A model generated the notes under the pieces. It ran no database searches and had not been told where the DNA came from. It worked only from the letters and a program-made list of their open reading frames with translations. A DNA stretch of 40,414 nt from Planctomycetia bacterium (GTDB lineage Bacteria > Planctomycetota > Planctomycetia > Pirellulales > Thermoguttaceae), in NCBI GenBank assembly GCA_026401055.1, contig JAPLNP010000435.1, positions 1 to 40,414 on the forward strand, given 5' to 3'. Each line of letters starts with the position of its first letter. Within the stretch, counting starts at the first letter, position 1. Shown here one piece after another: positions 16,086 to 24,983 of this stretch. The translations under genes and the position numbers were made by a program.

Positions 16086-17143
16086 GCCGCGCCTCCTCCG
16101 ACGGCCCGCTTGCCGCCGGGCCGCGCGATCGACGTGCGCATCTCGGTGTCGGCCTGGACGTTGCGGAGCTTGTAGTAGTCCATGATCCCCAAGCTGCCCT
16201 CGCGGAACGCCTGCGCGATCGCCTTGGGCACCTCGGCCTCCGCCTGAACCACCTTCGCCCGATTCTCCTCGATCTGCGCAATCATCTCCTGCTCCTCGGC
16301 CACCGCCATCGCGCGGCGACCTTCGGCGTTGGCCCGGGCGACGCGCAGGTCGGCCTCCGCCTGGTCGGCTTGCAGCCTGGCGCCGATGTTGTCGCCGACG
16401 TCCACGTCCGCGATGTCGATCGAGACGATCTCGAAGGCCGTCTGCGAATCGAGCCGCCGGGCGAGCACCTTCTTGGAGATCTTGTCGGGACTCTGGAGCA
16501 CCTCGCCATGCGTGGCCGCCGAGCCGATCGCGCTGACGATCCCCTCGCCCACCCGGGCGACAATCGTCTCCTCCGTGGCTCCGCCGATCAACTGCCGCAG
16601 ATTCGCTCGGACGGTCACCAGGGCACGGACCTTCAACTGGATGCCGTTCTGCGCGATCCCGTCGAGGGAGTCTCTCGCGGAACCGCGCGCCGGGCAGTCG
16701 ATCACCTTGGGGTAGACGCTGGTTTGCACGGCTTCCAACACGTTTCGGCCGGCCAGGTCGATGGCCGTTGCCTGTTTGAAGTCGAGGTCGATGATCTTGG
16801 CCTTGTTGGCGGCGATGATCGCGCGGATGACCAGCGGGACGTTGCCCCCGGCCAGGTAGTGAGCTTCGAGCGACTTGGACGTAATGCCGGTCTCCTCGCC
16901 CAGTCCCGCCTGGACCGCCATGATCTTGGTGCGGACGATGACCCGCAGATCGACCTTGCGGAAAGTCATTCCCAACAGGTCGAAGATGCTGATCCCCGCG
17001 CCGGTCGTGACCGACTGGATCCAGAACCGGAAGTATCGCGCGAGGATGGCGAAGACCACGAGGACGAAAATCACCAGGGCGAAGATCCCCACGATCAACA
17101 GGATCTGGCCGAGATTGTCCGGCTGTTGGGCAAAAAGGGTCAT
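16082..17143 (-). CDS. floA: Flotillin-like protein FloA (UPF0365)
   Basis: This 353-residue protein is a bacterial flotillin of the UPF0365/YqfA family, which forms membrane microdomains. One hydrophobic segment lies at residues 12-37 ([20 protein letters not shown]), followed by the SPFH-like region with [16 protein letters not shown] and a family-typical [21 protein letters not shown]. The C-terminal third is a long coiled coil rich in Ala/Glu ([28 protein letters not shown]) and ends in the [19 protein letters not shown] block. Length and order match B. subtilis FloA. It follows the short NfeD gene by 72 bp, the classical partnership in which NfeD-type proteins pair with flotillins and stomatins. 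Confidence 0.95.
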   Translation of the reverse strand: MTLFAQQPDNLGQILLIVGIFALVIFVLVVFAILARYFRFWIQSVTTGAGISIFDLLGMTFRKVDLRVIVRTKIMAVQAGLGEETGITSKSLEAHYLAGGNVPLVIRAIIAANKAKIIDLDFKQATAIDLAGRNVLEAVQTSVYPKVIDCPARGSARDSLDGIAQNGIQLKVRALVTVRANLRQLIGGATEETIVARVGEGIVSAIGSAATHGEVLQSPDKISKKVLARRLDSQTAFEIVSIDIADVDVGDNIGARLQADQAEADLRVARANAEGRRAMAVAEEQEMIAQIEENRAKVVQAEAEVPKAIAQAFREGSLGIMDYYKLRNVQADTEMRTSIARPGGKRAVGGGAA

Positions 17144-17215
17144 GATGAGGGGCTGGGGGTTAGGGGTCAGGGATCATACCATCAGCCACCGGTTTAGCGG
17201 GCGGGGCTCGAATTG

Positions 17216-17806
17216 TCAAGTCGAAGAATTGTCGTCCGCGTCAAATGGCTCCAATCCAAGCGAGTCGATCGGCCGGGACAAGGGGTCCTCGGCGTCCGCC
17301 GCCGGTGGCAGTTCGTCGTCGTCCACGGGCCGGACCACGACGCGATTGCCCCGCACCTGGATCACGCGGACTTTCTGACCCTGCTCGACCGCCATGCCCT
17401 CGGTCACCGCGTCGATCGTGCGGCCACCGATCTTGACGGCCCCGGCCGGCAACATTTTGCATCTTGCCTGGCCTACGCAGCCTATCAGTTTTTTCAGGCT
17501 GTCCTTTTCGTCGTCGACGGGCAAGACATCGTCGCTGGTGGGCACCTTGAGGATCAGTTGCCGGCCGAAAGGCGTGTCGGGAAGCCAGTTCAAGGCGACG
17601 ACGACGACCGTTGGAAGGCCGAACAGGGCGGTCAACAGAATCAGGGTCCCGATGCCTGGCCCACTCTTGAAACCGAGCACCACGGCCGCCACGGTCGACG
17701 CAATACACAGGAACCCGAAAATCCCTCCCGAGGGGAAGATAACCTCCAAAACCGCCAGCCCCAAGCCGGCCGTCAAGAGCACCAGCGCTAACGCCCAATA
17801 GTCCAT
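17216..17806 (-). CDS. NfeD-family membrane protein, short form
   Basis: A 196-residue protein with three to four N-terminal hydrophobic helices (about residues 5-25, 28-47 and 53-75) and a C-terminal OB-fold-like domain (about 105-165) containing LIGCVGQARCKMLPAGAVKIGGRTIDAV and VRVIQVRGNRVVVRPVD, the hallmark of NfeD proteins. The last 30 residues are acidic. Short NfeD proteins lack the protease domain and are thought to help assemble flotillin or stomatin complexes. It lies between the long NfeD gene (40 bp upstream) and floA (72 bp downstream), fully consistent with that role. Confidence 0.9.
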   Translation of the reverse strand: MDYWALALVLLTAGLGLAVLEVIFPSGGIFGFLCIASTVAAVVLGFKSGPGIGTLILLTALFGLPTVVVVALNWLPDTPFGRQLILKVPTSDDVLPVDDEKDSLKKLIGCVGQARCKMLPAGAVKIGGRTIDAVTEGMAVEQGQKVRVIQVRGNRVVVRPVDDDELPPAADAEDPLSRPIDSLGLEPFDADDNSST

Positions 17807-17846
17807 CGGTCTGTAGTCTCCGTGCGGATTCCCACGACGTGCCTCT

Positions 17847-20141
17847 TCAAACGGTCTCGACCATCACGCGGTTCCCGTGGACTTCGACCACGGTGATCGC
17901 CGCGTTTTTGTCGATCAATTCCCCCCGGGCGATGACGTCGACCAATTCGTCGCCGAAGCGGGCCTTCCCGCTCGGGGTCAGTTGGGTCGTGGTGACGCCC
18001 TGCCGGCCGACAAGTCGACGGAAATCGACCAGGGATTCGCTCTGGGTAAGTTGTTGTTTCTCTTCGTCGGACAGCGGGGCAAGCATGACACGATTCAAGA
18101 ACGGCGCGCGGGGCAGCCACCGGTTCATCAGCGCGGCCAGAACGACAAAACCAAGCGATGCGCCCCCGACGATGGTCAGCGAGGTCTGAAGCTGGTCCAT
18201 CTGGTACTCGTTGTGCGGCAGGATGAACGTCTGGCTGGCCAGGATCAGCGAGGCGATGACCATCGCCCCGCCCCCGAGTCCGAAGATGCCGAATCCGGGA
18301 ATCACGAACACTTCCAGGACGAGACACGCGATTCCGGCGAGGAAAAGGATCGCTTCGAGCCATCCGGCGGTCCCGCCGAGAAACCGGCTCCAGAAGAACA
18401 AAAGGAAACAGACCGCGGCGATGAACGCGCCGATGCCGACGCCCGGCGCATGGAGTTCGGCATAAACGGCCGCGGCGCCGATCATCAAAAGCAACACCGC
18501 CACGCCCGGCGAACCCATCGCCCGGATCAGGAAATCGGCCCAGCTTGGCTCGACCAGCGTGGGATCGTCTTCCAGGCCGTAAAGCTCCTTGAACCGCGAA
18601 AAATCCTCGACCGTGCGATTGGCCAGCCGGAAATCGACCGCCGTCGCGCCGTCGGCCCGAAACAACCCGCCGGGCGTCGTCACCCGTTGCCCGGGCGTCC
18701 ACTGCTTCGGCTCCGGCTGATCGGAGCGTTCCTCTTCCGAGAAATACTCGACCGTACCCAGCCGCGTGCAGCGAAACACCTCCAAACTCCGGTCGACCAT
18801 CGCCACCGGCAGCGACCAGGATCGCGACTTGGCCGGCGCGAGGACCTTGCGGATCGTGTCGCGGACGCTCTCGACCTCGATGTCCGAGAGTTCATGGGCG
18901 CCGGGGCCGCCCAGCACGGCGTCCGGTCCCATCACTACCTGGTCGCACGCCAGGGCGACCACCGCCGCGTCGCTGCGCGCCTCCGACGGAACATAAGCCA
19001 CCGTGCGAACCTTGCTCGGCGAAAGGTCCGCGAGAAAACTCGCCAGGCGAACGCTGTCGGCGGGCGACCCGCCCGGACTGTCGATCCAGAGGCAGATAAA
19101 GTTCACGCCCTGCTGCTGGATCGCGTCGCTTATGAGTCGCTCGGCCTGGGTGATCTTCTCGGCGTCCAGCGGCCCCTTCAAGTGCACCTGGATCGCGTGC
19201 CACTTCTCCACGAGCGAGAGGTCTTCCTCGAGCGACTCCGGCGGGAGTTCCAGCGCCCGGGCCGCCGCGCGCCGATCGGTGGCCAGGTAGCTGACGAACC
19301 CCAGCCGCCGCGCCTGTTCGCCCGTGAACTGGCCCGGTTCGCCCTTGGGAATCACGACCTTCTGGCCGGCGATGGTCCGCCGCTGGCGGAGTTCGGCCAA
19401 TCCCTCGGGCGTGACGAACTCGCGGCTCACGTCGGTCTCGACCTCGAGGACCTCGCGGCTCGGGTCCAACATGCCCAGGGCCAATTCGACGGGCACGGTC
19501 CGCCGGCGGTTGGCGATCTCGCGGTAGCCGGCGAGCATGACGTCCGCGATCGTCTTCTCGTCGATGCCCGCCGAGCCGATCGAGGCGTCCGGGGCCATGA
19601 TAATCTCGTCGCAAGCCAGCGCGACCAGGACGGCGTGTCCTTGGATGGAGCGGGGGATGTAGGCGACGGTCGTGGCGGCGTTGAGTGCGTCGCTGGAGAG
19701 GTATCGGGCGAGTTCGAGCGAGGCGCCGAATTGGCTGCCGCGGCCGAATTGCTCCTTGCCGGCCGGAACGTCCAGTTGGAGAATCAATACCGGCCGGTAA
19801 TGGTTCTTCCGGGCGTCCTCCAGGACACGGTCGACAAATCGCTTCACCAGCCGGTCCGTGTCACTAACGATTGGTAGCGTAACGCTGAGCACGCGACCCA
19901 CCCGACGCGGTTCGGCCTCGTCCTTGGCAGCCTTATCCTTGGCGGGCTCGTCCGCCTCGGCCGGCAGCTTCTGGACGGCGGGCTCCTTTTCGGCCGGCGC
20001 GATCTTCTCGGCGCCGGGCTCGTTGTCCTTCGCCGAGGCAACGCCCCGGAGCGAGACGGCAAGACAGACCGCGACCATCGCGGTGCCGATGATTCGACAG
20101 CGCCCGAGTCGGGTCTTCGATGAACCGAGCCAACGTGTCAT
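17847..20141 (-). CDS. Long NfeD protein with two ClpP/SppA-like domains
   Basis: A 764-residue membrane protein. Residues 1-37 form an Arg-rich signal peptide ending in VASA, followed by a charged linker. Two crotonase/ClpP-like domains follow, about residues 85-310 and 315-500. In the first, the region expected to hold the nucleophile Ser reads IQGHAVLVALACDE, so Ser appears replaced; in the second, ARSDAAVVALACDQ keeps a Ser (about residue 390), and WIDSPGG precedes it. Four to five helices (about 530-660) and an OB-fold (about 690-762) complete the NfeD plan. The ATG at 20141 was preferred to the in-frame start at 20210 because it opens the signal peptide. It is the first gene of the NfeD-NfeD-FloA-hypothetical operon. 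Confidence 0.9.
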   Translation of the reverse strand: MTRWLGSSKTRLGRCRIIGTAMVAVCLAVSLRGVASAKDNEPGAEKIAPAEKEPAVQKLPAEADEPAKDKAAKDEAEPRRVGRVLSVTLPIVSDTDRLVKRFVDRVLEDARKNHYRPVLILQLDVPAGKEQFGRGSQFGASLELARYLSSDALNAATTVAYIPRSIQGHAVLVALACDEIIMAPDASIGSAGIDEKTIADVMLAGYREIANRRRTVPVELALGMLDPSREVLEVETDVSREFVTPEGLAELRQRRTIAGQKVVIPKGEPGQFTGEQARRLGFVSYLATDRRAAARALELPPESLEEDLSLVEKWHAIQVHLKGPLDAEKITQAERLISDAIQQQGVNFICLWIDSPGGSPADSVRLASFLADLSPSKVRTVAYVPSEARSDAAVVALACDQVVMGPDAVLGGPGAHELSDIEVESVRDTIRKVLAPAKSRSWSLPVAMVDRSLEVFRCTRLGTVEYFSEEERSDQPEPKQWTPGQRVTTPGGLFRADGATAVDFRLANRTVEDFSRFKELYGLEDDPTLVEPSWADFLIRAMGSPGVAVLLLMIGAAAVYAELHAPGVGIGAFIAAVCFLLFFWSRFLGGTAGWLEAILFLAGIACLVLEVFVIPGFGIFGLGGGAMVIASLILASQTFILPHNEYQMDQLQTSLTIVGGASLGFVVLAALMNRWLPRAPFLNRVMLAPLSDEEKQQLTQSESLVDFRRLVGRQGVTTTQLTPSGKARFGDELVDVIARGELIDKNAAITVVEVHGNRVMVETV

Positions 20142-20189
20142 GACACCGCCGTGTCGGTCCGGGGGAGAGGGCCACTGGCAGCCGATCAC

Positions 20190-20204
20190 GGGGGACTGTC
20201 CCCC
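20190..20204. repeat. GGGGGAC-T-GTCCCCC palindrome
   Basis: A perfect 7-bp stem around a single T. It lies 48 bp upstream of the long NfeD start and shares the GGGGAC core with the hairpin repeats at 478 and 14566, so it may be a short remnant of that family. An operator function is also possible. Confidence 0.5.
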
Positions 20205-20299
20205 TCGCACTCGCCTCGCCGTTCAGGCAGTGTATTATAGTAGCGCGGCCGGGGGGTCGTCAATTCAGCGCCAAGGGCGGAATGCCGCCCCTGGACTCT

Positions 20300-20434
20300 G
20301 TGGGAGGCGACTCCGTCGGCCGCGTTTGTGGGCGATTTGCCGCCCGGGCTTCTGGAGGGCCGTCCGGATGCCTACAATGGCCGACGGAGGCGCTGCAACG
20401 CTAGCCCGAAGTCGGCGACGGAGTTGCCTCCCAC
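20300..20434. repeat. MITE-like inverted-repeat element
   Basis: The arms at 20300-20322 and 20413-20434 pair over about 22 bp with one mismatch and one extra base; the outer end is GTGGGAGGC. The 90-bp interior codes for nothing obvious. The right arm ends just upstream of the GAGGG ribosome binding site of the next gene. The size and long arms fit a non-autonomous mobile element or a large REP. Confidence 0.7.
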
Positions 20435-20452
20435 AATTGAGGGAAATTCGCC

Positions 20453-21325
20453 ATGCACGGGACGATCGAAAAACTACTCGCCCGGGGACCGGTGGTAACC
20501 GATGGAGCCTGGGGGACGCAACTCCAACAACGGGGGCTGCCGACCGGCGCGTGCCCCGACGAGTGGAACCTGTCGCATCCCGACCGGGTCAAGGAGGTCG
20601 CCACGGCCTATGTCGCCGCCGGCAGCGACGTGATCCTCACCAACACGTTCGGCGCAAACCCCTTCATGCTCGCCCGGCACGATCTCGCCGAGCGAACCGC
20701 CGAGATCAACGCGGCCGGCGTCCGGATTTCGCGCGAGGCGGCCGACGGTCGGGCGAAAGTCTTCGCGTCGATGGGCCCCAGCGGCATCATGCTCATGATG
20801 GGCGACGTCAGCCTGGAGGAAGTCCAGGCGGGCTTCGAGGCCCAAGCCCGGGCGATGGCCGACGCCGGCGCCGATGCCATCGTCGTCGAAACCATGTCCG
20901 ACCCGGCCGAGGCGAAGCTGGCGGTGGCCGCCATCCAATCGACCGGGCTGCCGGTCGTCGCGTGCATGGTCTTCGACTCGGGGGCGAACAAGGACCGCAC
21001 GATGATGGGCACCACGCCCGAAGAGGCCGCCGAAGCCCTCACGGCTGCCGGGGTGGACGTGATCGGGTCGAACTGCGGCCGGGGCATCGAGGGGTTTGTC
21101 TCCATCTGTCGGCGTCTCCGCGCGGCGACGGATCGGCCCATTTGGATCAAGGCGAACGCCGGCCTGCCGGAGGTGGTCGACGGCAAGACCGTCTACACCC
21201 AGACGGCTGCCGAGTTCGCCGCGTTCGTCCCCGAGTTGATCGACGCCGGCGTCAGCTTCCTCGGCGGCTGCTGCGGCACCACGCCCGAGTTCATCGCCGC
21301 GGTGAAGAGCCGGTTGACGTCGTGA
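20453..21325 (+). CDS. Homocysteine S-methyltransferase family protein
   Basis: A 290-residue zinc-dependent methyltransferase of the BHMT/MmuM/MetH-N family, expected to move a methyl group to homocysteine or a related thiol. The zinc ligands are present: Cys208 in GSNCGRG and Cys273-Cys274 in GGCCGTTP. Other family blocks are [13 protein letters not shown] near residue 16, [15 protein letters not shown] near 59 and [11 protein letters not shown] near 144. The length suits a stand-alone enzyme without the MetH cobalamin domains. The methyl donor (betaine, S-methylmethionine or a corrinoid protein) cannot be told from sequence. GAGGG lies about 9 nt before the ATG. No methionine genes are adjacent, although a URO-D-family gene lies 10 kb away. 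Confidence 0.92.
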   Translation: MHGTIEKLLARGPVVTDGAWGTQLQQRGLPTGACPDEWNLSHPDRVKEVATAYVAAGSDVILTNTFGANPFMLARHDLAERTAEINAAGVRISREAADGRAKVFASMGPSGIMLMMGDVSLEEVQAGFEAQARAMADAGADAIVVETMSDPAEAKLAVAAIQSTGLPVVACMVFDSGANKDRTMMGTTPEEAAEALTAAGVDVIGSNCGRGIEGFVSICRRLRAATDRPIWIKANAGLPEVVDGKTVYTQTAAEFAAFVPELIDAGVSFLGGCCGTTPEFIAAVKSRLTS

Positions 21326-21345
21326 GATCGCGTCGAAAAGGCGAC

Positions 21346-21429
21346 CGGGTGGCACGTCCCTGAGCCTCCGGCGAAGGGCGTGGCGGACATCGACGTCAAC
21401 GCAACCACGCCCTTTCAGGGCGTACCACC
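21346..21429. repeat. Flanking repeat, copy A
   Basis: An 84-bp intergenic element starting cgggtggcacgtccctgagc. Its two ends are inversely complementary (GGTGGCACGTCCCT against AGGGCGTACCACC). A second copy with about 85% identity lies at 23954-24035 in the same orientation. Together they bracket the DUF1559-lipoprotein-DUF1559 cassette. Confidence 0.85.
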
Positions 21430-21566
21430 TGGCCGAGCGTTCTGTTCCCACCCCACCCCTTTTGTCTATTGACATGGACGTGTTATGTGGTACAAAAGGG
21501 GGGAAGGGGGAGATGTGTGACTCGATGACTTGTGAAGTCGGAATCGTGCTTCGGGAGGGAATCGAG

Positions 21567-22499
21567 ATGCGTTGTTCGAAGCGGGGATTTACGCTGGTCG
21601 AATTGTTGGTGGTGATCGCGATTATCGGGATCCTGATCGCGCTGTTGCTGCCCGCGGTGCAGGCGGCGCGCGAGGCCGCCCGGCGATCGCAGTGCCTGGC
21701 CAACGTGCGTCAGATCGCCCTTGGGATGCACGGCTATCACGACACGAACCGGGTCCTGCCGGTCGGGTGCTACAGTTGTTGTTGGGGGACTTGGCTGGAT
21801 GCGCTCTTGCCCTACGTCGAGCAGGACGAGCTTGCCAACCAGTATCATTACGACCACAAGTACGGCGTCTACGCGATTCCCCCCGTACCCGAAGACTGCC
21901 GCTACGGTTCTGCCCTGAACACGCCGGTGACGACCCAGCGGATCCCGGTGTACACCTGCCCGAGCGACACGCCTCGGGCGACGTGGGACATCACGAAGCA
22001 CAACTACGTGGCGAATTTCGGCAACACGACGTTTGCCCAGGTCACCCCGTACTACGACGCGACGTTCCTCGGAGCCCCGTTCCGATCGACGTCCCCGACG
22101 GATACGGCGCCGGGCCGCGCGTTTCGCGACATCCGCGACGGGTTGACCAACACGCTGATGCTCTCCGAGGTGGTGCAGGGGGTCGAGTTGGATCTGCGGG
22201 GATTCGCGTGGTGGGGCGACGCGTGCAATTTCACCACGTTCGCGACGCCGAACACGAGCATTCCCGATCGGATCTACGACCCGACGTACTGCCGCGCGGA
22301 TCTCATGCCGTTGCAGCCGTGCGCCGTGTCCACCTCGACTGACCCGTCGCGACACTCGGCCCGGAGCCAGCACGTCGGAGGCGTCAACTGCGCGATGCTG
22401 GACGGCTCGGCTCGGTTCTTTTCGGACAACGTCAGCCTGACCACGTGGCGCGCGATGGGAACGTCGCAGGGCGCGGAAGTCTTCGAGGCAGAAGACTGA
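21567..22499 (+). CDS. DUF1559 protein with prepilin-type N-terminus (paralogue 1)
   Basis: This 310-residue protein has a type IV prepilin/pseudopilin leader: MRCSKRG followed by [20 protein letters not shown], with processing expected between Gly7 and Phe8 by a prepilin peptidase. Next comes the [14 protein letters not shown] block and the DUF1559 (SBP_bac_10) domain, including a C-terminal [19 protein letters not shown] motif. These proteins are greatly expanded in planctomycetes; their role is unknown, but pseudopilin-like surface or secretion functions are suspected. The ATG at 21567 has GGGAGGGA upstream; an earlier in-frame ATG at 21462 lacks a leader. It is closely related to the gene at 23017 and lies in the repeat-bracketed cassette. 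Confidence 0.93.
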   Translation: MRCSKRGFTLVELLVVIAIIGILIALLLPAVQAAREAARRSQCLANVRQIALGMHGYHDTNRVLPVGCYSCCWGTWLDALLPYVEQDELANQYHYDHKYGVYAIPPVPEDCRYGSALNTPVTTQRIPVYTCPSDTPRATWDITKHNYVANFGNTTFAQVTPYYDATFLGAPFRSTSPTDTAPGRAFRDIRDGLTNTLMLSEVVQGVELDLRGFAWWGDACNFTTFATPNTSIPDRIYDPTYCRADLMPLQPCAVSTSTDPSRHSARSQHVGGVNCAMLDGSARFFSDNVSLTTWRAMGTSQGAEVFEAED

Positions 22500-22558
22500 T
22501 CGCCGCCGGCGGCAACGGCAACGAAAACCACTGCCCGTTTCTTCCTCGGAGGAAATCC

Positions 22559-22996
22559 ATGCGATATCCCGTATCGGGGCTCTTGGGCCTCGCGGCGCTG
22601 TTGGCGACGATCGCGTCCGGTTGTGGGCCGGGCAATCCGCTGGGGCGGAAGGCCGTCTCCGGCACCGTGACGCTCAACGGCACGCCGCTGGCCGCCGGCA
22701 CCATCATGTTCGAGCCGCAAGGTTCTCAAGGCGCGTCGGGCGGCGCGCCCGTGACCGACGGCAAGTTCACCATCGCCACGCAGGGCGGACTGCCCCCGGG
22801 AACCTACCTCGTGCGGATCTCCGCCGCGGCGACGGGCAAAGCCGCCGCGGAGGGCCCTCCCGGAACCGGCGGCGGCATGCGCAGACCCGACCCGCCCGAG
22901 CTGATCCCCGCCGAGTGGAACGTCAAGAGCCAGCACACGGTCACCGTTGAGGAGAAAGGCAACAACACGTTCGATTTCCCAGTCAAGACGAAATAG
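22559..22996 (+). CDS. Small carboxypeptidase-regulatory-like lipoprotein
   Basis: A 145-residue exported protein with a lipoprotein signal ending in ASGC (Cys22). The mature part begins with [23 protein letters not shown], a pattern common in planctomycete small lipoproteins with a transthyretin-like/carboxypeptidase regulatory beta-sandwich, and contains [23 protein letters not shown]. It ends with a beta-rich tail (FDFPVKTK). These proteins very often lie beside DUF1559 genes, as here, and may be partners at the cell surface. A strong GGAGG lies 7 nt before the ATG. It is 59 bp after paralogue 1 and 20 bp before paralogue 2, so the three are likely one operon. Confidence 0.88.
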   Translation: MRYPVSGLLGLAALLATIASGCGPGNPLGRKAVSGTVTLNGTPLAAGTIMFEPQGSQGASGGAPVTDGKFTIATQGGLPPGTYLVRISAAATGKAAAEGPPGTGGGMRRPDPPELIPAEWNVKSQHTVTVEEKGNNTFDFPVKTK

Positions 22997-23016
22997 AATT
23001 CGAGAGAGCGTTTGAC

Positions 23017-23946
23017 ATGCGTCGCAATCGAGGCGGGTTTACGCTGGTGGAACTCCTGGTGGTGATCGCGATCATCGGCATCCTGATCGCGCTGTTGCTG
23101 CCGGCGGTGCAGGCGGCGCGCGAGGCCGCCCGGCGGTCCCAGTGCCTGGCCAACGTCCGTCAAATTGCCTTGGGGATGCTCACCTACGAGGACAGCAACC
23201 GCGTGCTGCCCGTCGGGGCCTACGGTTGTTGCTGGGGGACGTGGCTGGTCGCCGTGCTGCCGTACGTCGAGCAGGACGATCTGGCCAGACGGTATCATTA
23301 CGAGCACAAGTACGGCGCGGGCGCGACGCCCCCCGAGCCCGACGACTGCCGCTACGGCAATACCTTGAACTTGCCGGTCACGTCGCAGCGGATTCCGGTG
23401 TACACCTGTCCGGCCGACTCGCCCCACGCAACCTGGGAAATCACGAAGCACAACTACGTGGGCAATTACGGCAACACCATGTATTATGTCGAAACGGCTC
23501 CATTTTACGGCGTCACGTATGGTGGCGCGCCCTTCCGGTTCACGCCGCCCGGCGAGAAGGGCGTGACCCTCGGCGAGATCCGCGACGGGCTGAGTAATAC
23601 GCTCTTGTTGTCCGAAACCGTCCAGGGGCTCGAGTCGGACCTCCGCGGATTCGCCTGGTGGGGCGACGGGTCCCACTTCACCACCTTCGCCACTCCGAAC
23701 TCCAGCATCCCCGATCGGATCTACGACCCTAGCCTCTGCCGGGCGGACCTCATGCCGCAGCACCCCTGCGCCGTGTCGACCAGCACCGATCCCATCCGCC
23801 ACGCGGCGCGAAGCTATCACGCCGGCGGCGTCAACAGCGCCCTTCTGGACGCCTCCGCGCGGTTCTTCTCCAACGACGTCAATCTGGACGCCTGGCGGGC
23901 CCTGGGCACGGCAAGAGGCGGCGAACCCAGCGTCATCGTGGAATGA
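23017..23946 (+). CDS. DUF1559 protein with prepilin-type N-terminus (paralogue 2)
   Basis: A 309-residue paralogue of the protein at 21567 with the same leader architecture: MRRNRGG then [20 protein letters not shown] and [14 protein letters not shown]. The DUF1559 domain follows with matching blocks such as [36 protein letters not shown] and a C-terminal [20 protein letters not shown]. The two copies are near-identical in the first 50 codons at DNA level and diverge afterwards, consistent with tandem duplication and possibly local gene conversion of the leader. GAGAG precedes the ATG. It is the third gene of the cassette. The function is unknown, but the pairing suggests two subunits of one surface structure. 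Confidence 0.93.
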   Translation: MRRNRGGFTLVELLVVIAIIGILIALLLPAVQAAREAARRSQCLANVRQIALGMLTYEDSNRVLPVGAYGCCWGTWLVAVLPYVEQDDLARRYHYEHKYGAGATPPEPDDCRYGNTLNLPVTSQRIPVYTCPADSPHATWEITKHNYVGNYGNTMYYVETAPFYGVTYGGAPFRFTPPGEKGVTLGEIRDGLSNTLLLSETVQGLESDLRGFAWWGDGSHFTTFATPNSSIPDRIYDPSLCRADLMPQHPCAVSTSTDPIRHAARSYHAGGVNSALLDASARFFSNDVNLDAWRALGTARGGEPSVIVE

Positions 23947-23953
23947 TCGGCGG

Positions 23954-24035
23954 CGGGTGGCACGTCCCTGAGCCCCCGACAAAGGGCGTGGCGGCATCGG
24001 TGGCAACTCAATCACGCCCTTGCAGGGCGTGCCAC
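23954..24035. repeat. Flanking repeat, copy B
   Basis: An 82-bp element homologous to 21346-21429 in the same orientation. It begins 7 bp after the stop codon of DUF1559 paralogue 2 and ends one base before the stop codon of the convergent 250-aa gene. Its ends are inversely complementary (GGTGGCACGTCCCT and AGGGCGTGCCAC). Confidence 0.85.
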
Positions 24036-24036
24036 G

Positions 24037-24789
24037 CTACAGGCTCCGCTTCAGCGCGATCGTTCGCTTCAACGGCTGGAGCACGTGTTCGATCACGTGC
24101 GCGTCGAGCATCTCGTGGCAGACCTGGGCGAGGCTCTCCAGAACCATCTTGAACGAGTTGTCCGGATCGAGGCTGCCGTACTGACGCGCGGTCACGTAGA
24201 CGCTGAGCTGCTCTTCGGTGAAGTCGCCCGTCCGAACCTGGTACGCGTTTGTGCGAGTTTCGACGCTCAGCCGGCACTGACGGCGGCAGTCCTCGTCCAG
24301 CGCGATCGTCACCGACGGCTCGTAGTTGATCACCGTCGTGCCCGGAATCTCCGGCATCCAGTCCATCGCGGGCCCAATCCCGAGGGCTTCGGAGACCACC
24401 TCGTTGTGATTGCCCCGGTAGGAGAAATCGAAGCCGAATAGCAGGTCGAGGGCTTCGCAGTCCAGCGGGCTGACCGAGAGCATGTAGGGGGCCAGCTCGA
24501 GAATCAACTGGTGCTGCTCGATCGCGCCGTCGATCGACTCCGGGTTGACCTGGCCCGAGCACACCCGGCGGTTCTCGATCGTCACCCAACGATAATCCCC
24601 CTGATCCTTATCCTCCTCGAGGACGAAGTCGCCCCGTTCGCGGCAGTAGAAGTTCCGCATCGAGGGGTACGTCTTCTGGACCCGCTCGAAGAAATGCAGC
24701 ACGGTCTCGCGGTTGGTCGGAAGCTCCATTTCCGTGCTGAGATTCATGTTGACGTAGAAGTCGTCACAAAGCGAACTGTAGCGATTCAT
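24037..24789 (-). CDS. Conserved-looking hypothetical protein, 250 aa
   Basis: I do not recognise the family. The 250-residue protein is acidic, has no signal peptide or membrane helix and is probably cytoplasmic. It begins MNRYSSLCDDFYVNMNLSTEME. It contains a region that looks like a measurement or binding domain (FERVQKTYPSMRNFYCRERGDF), a LLFGFDFSYRGNHNEVV segment, and NSFKMVLESLAQVCHEMLDAH near the C-terminus. The Cys residues do not form an obvious metal site. Codon use looks like that of neighbouring genes. A near-consensus promoter lies about 95 bp upstream, so the gene is probably transcribed alone. It is convergent with the DUF1559 cassette and divergent from the alkyltransferase gene. 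Confidence 0.8.
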   Translation of the reverse strand: MNRYSSLCDDFYVNMNLSTEMELPTNRETVLHFFERVQKTYPSMRNFYCRERGDFVLEEDKDQGDYRWVTIENRRVCSGQVNPESIDGAIEQHQLILELAPYMLSVSPLDCEALDLLFGFDFSYRGNHNEVVSEALGIGPAMDWMPEIPGTTVINYEPSVTIALDEDCRRQCRLSVETRTNAYQVRTGDFTEEQLSVYVTARQYGSLDPDNSFKMVLESLAQVCHEMLDAHVIEHVLQPLKRTIALKRSL

Positions 24790-24883
24790 CCGAAGGGTTC
24801 CTTCTCGGTCGGCCGCAAGAAATCGAACGCACCATCAACCGGGGGTTCCGTGCCACCAGAAGACAGACCGGGAGACTTCGTGT

Positions 24884-24913
24884 AGTATAGGGCCAGTCGC
24901 CCTCGGGTGTCAA
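24884..24913 (-). promoter_or_regulatory. Housekeeping-sigma promoter for the 250-aa gene
   Basis: On the minus strand TTGACA (24908-24913) is followed after 18 nt by TATACT (24884-24889), a near-perfect sigma-70-type promoter. Transcription would start near 24877, giving an untranslated leader of about 88 nt before the ATG at 24789. Confidence 0.7.
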
Positions 24914-24983
24914 AGCCGGGGGACGCTAGCACCCAGCCGGGGGATGTGAGTTCAAACACGACTCTGGCCGAAGGACCCCGAAC

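Larger units (their letters stand above)
20142..20452. other. Intergenic region between divergent NfeD operon and methyltransferase gene
   Basis: This 311-bp region separates divergent transcription units. It holds a short GGGGGAC/GTCCCCC palindrome near the NfeD gene and a 135-bp inverted-repeat element. No gene is seen. The plus-strand sequence gcagtgtattatagtagcgc at 20227-20246 includes a TATTAT/TATAGT-like stretch that could serve as a -10 region. Confidence 0.55.

Noticed and set aside
17877-19877. 666-codon plus-strand open frame opposite the long NfeD gene
   Set aside because: Antisense shadow; the opposite strand has signal peptide, ClpP-like domains, membrane helices and OB-fold in order.
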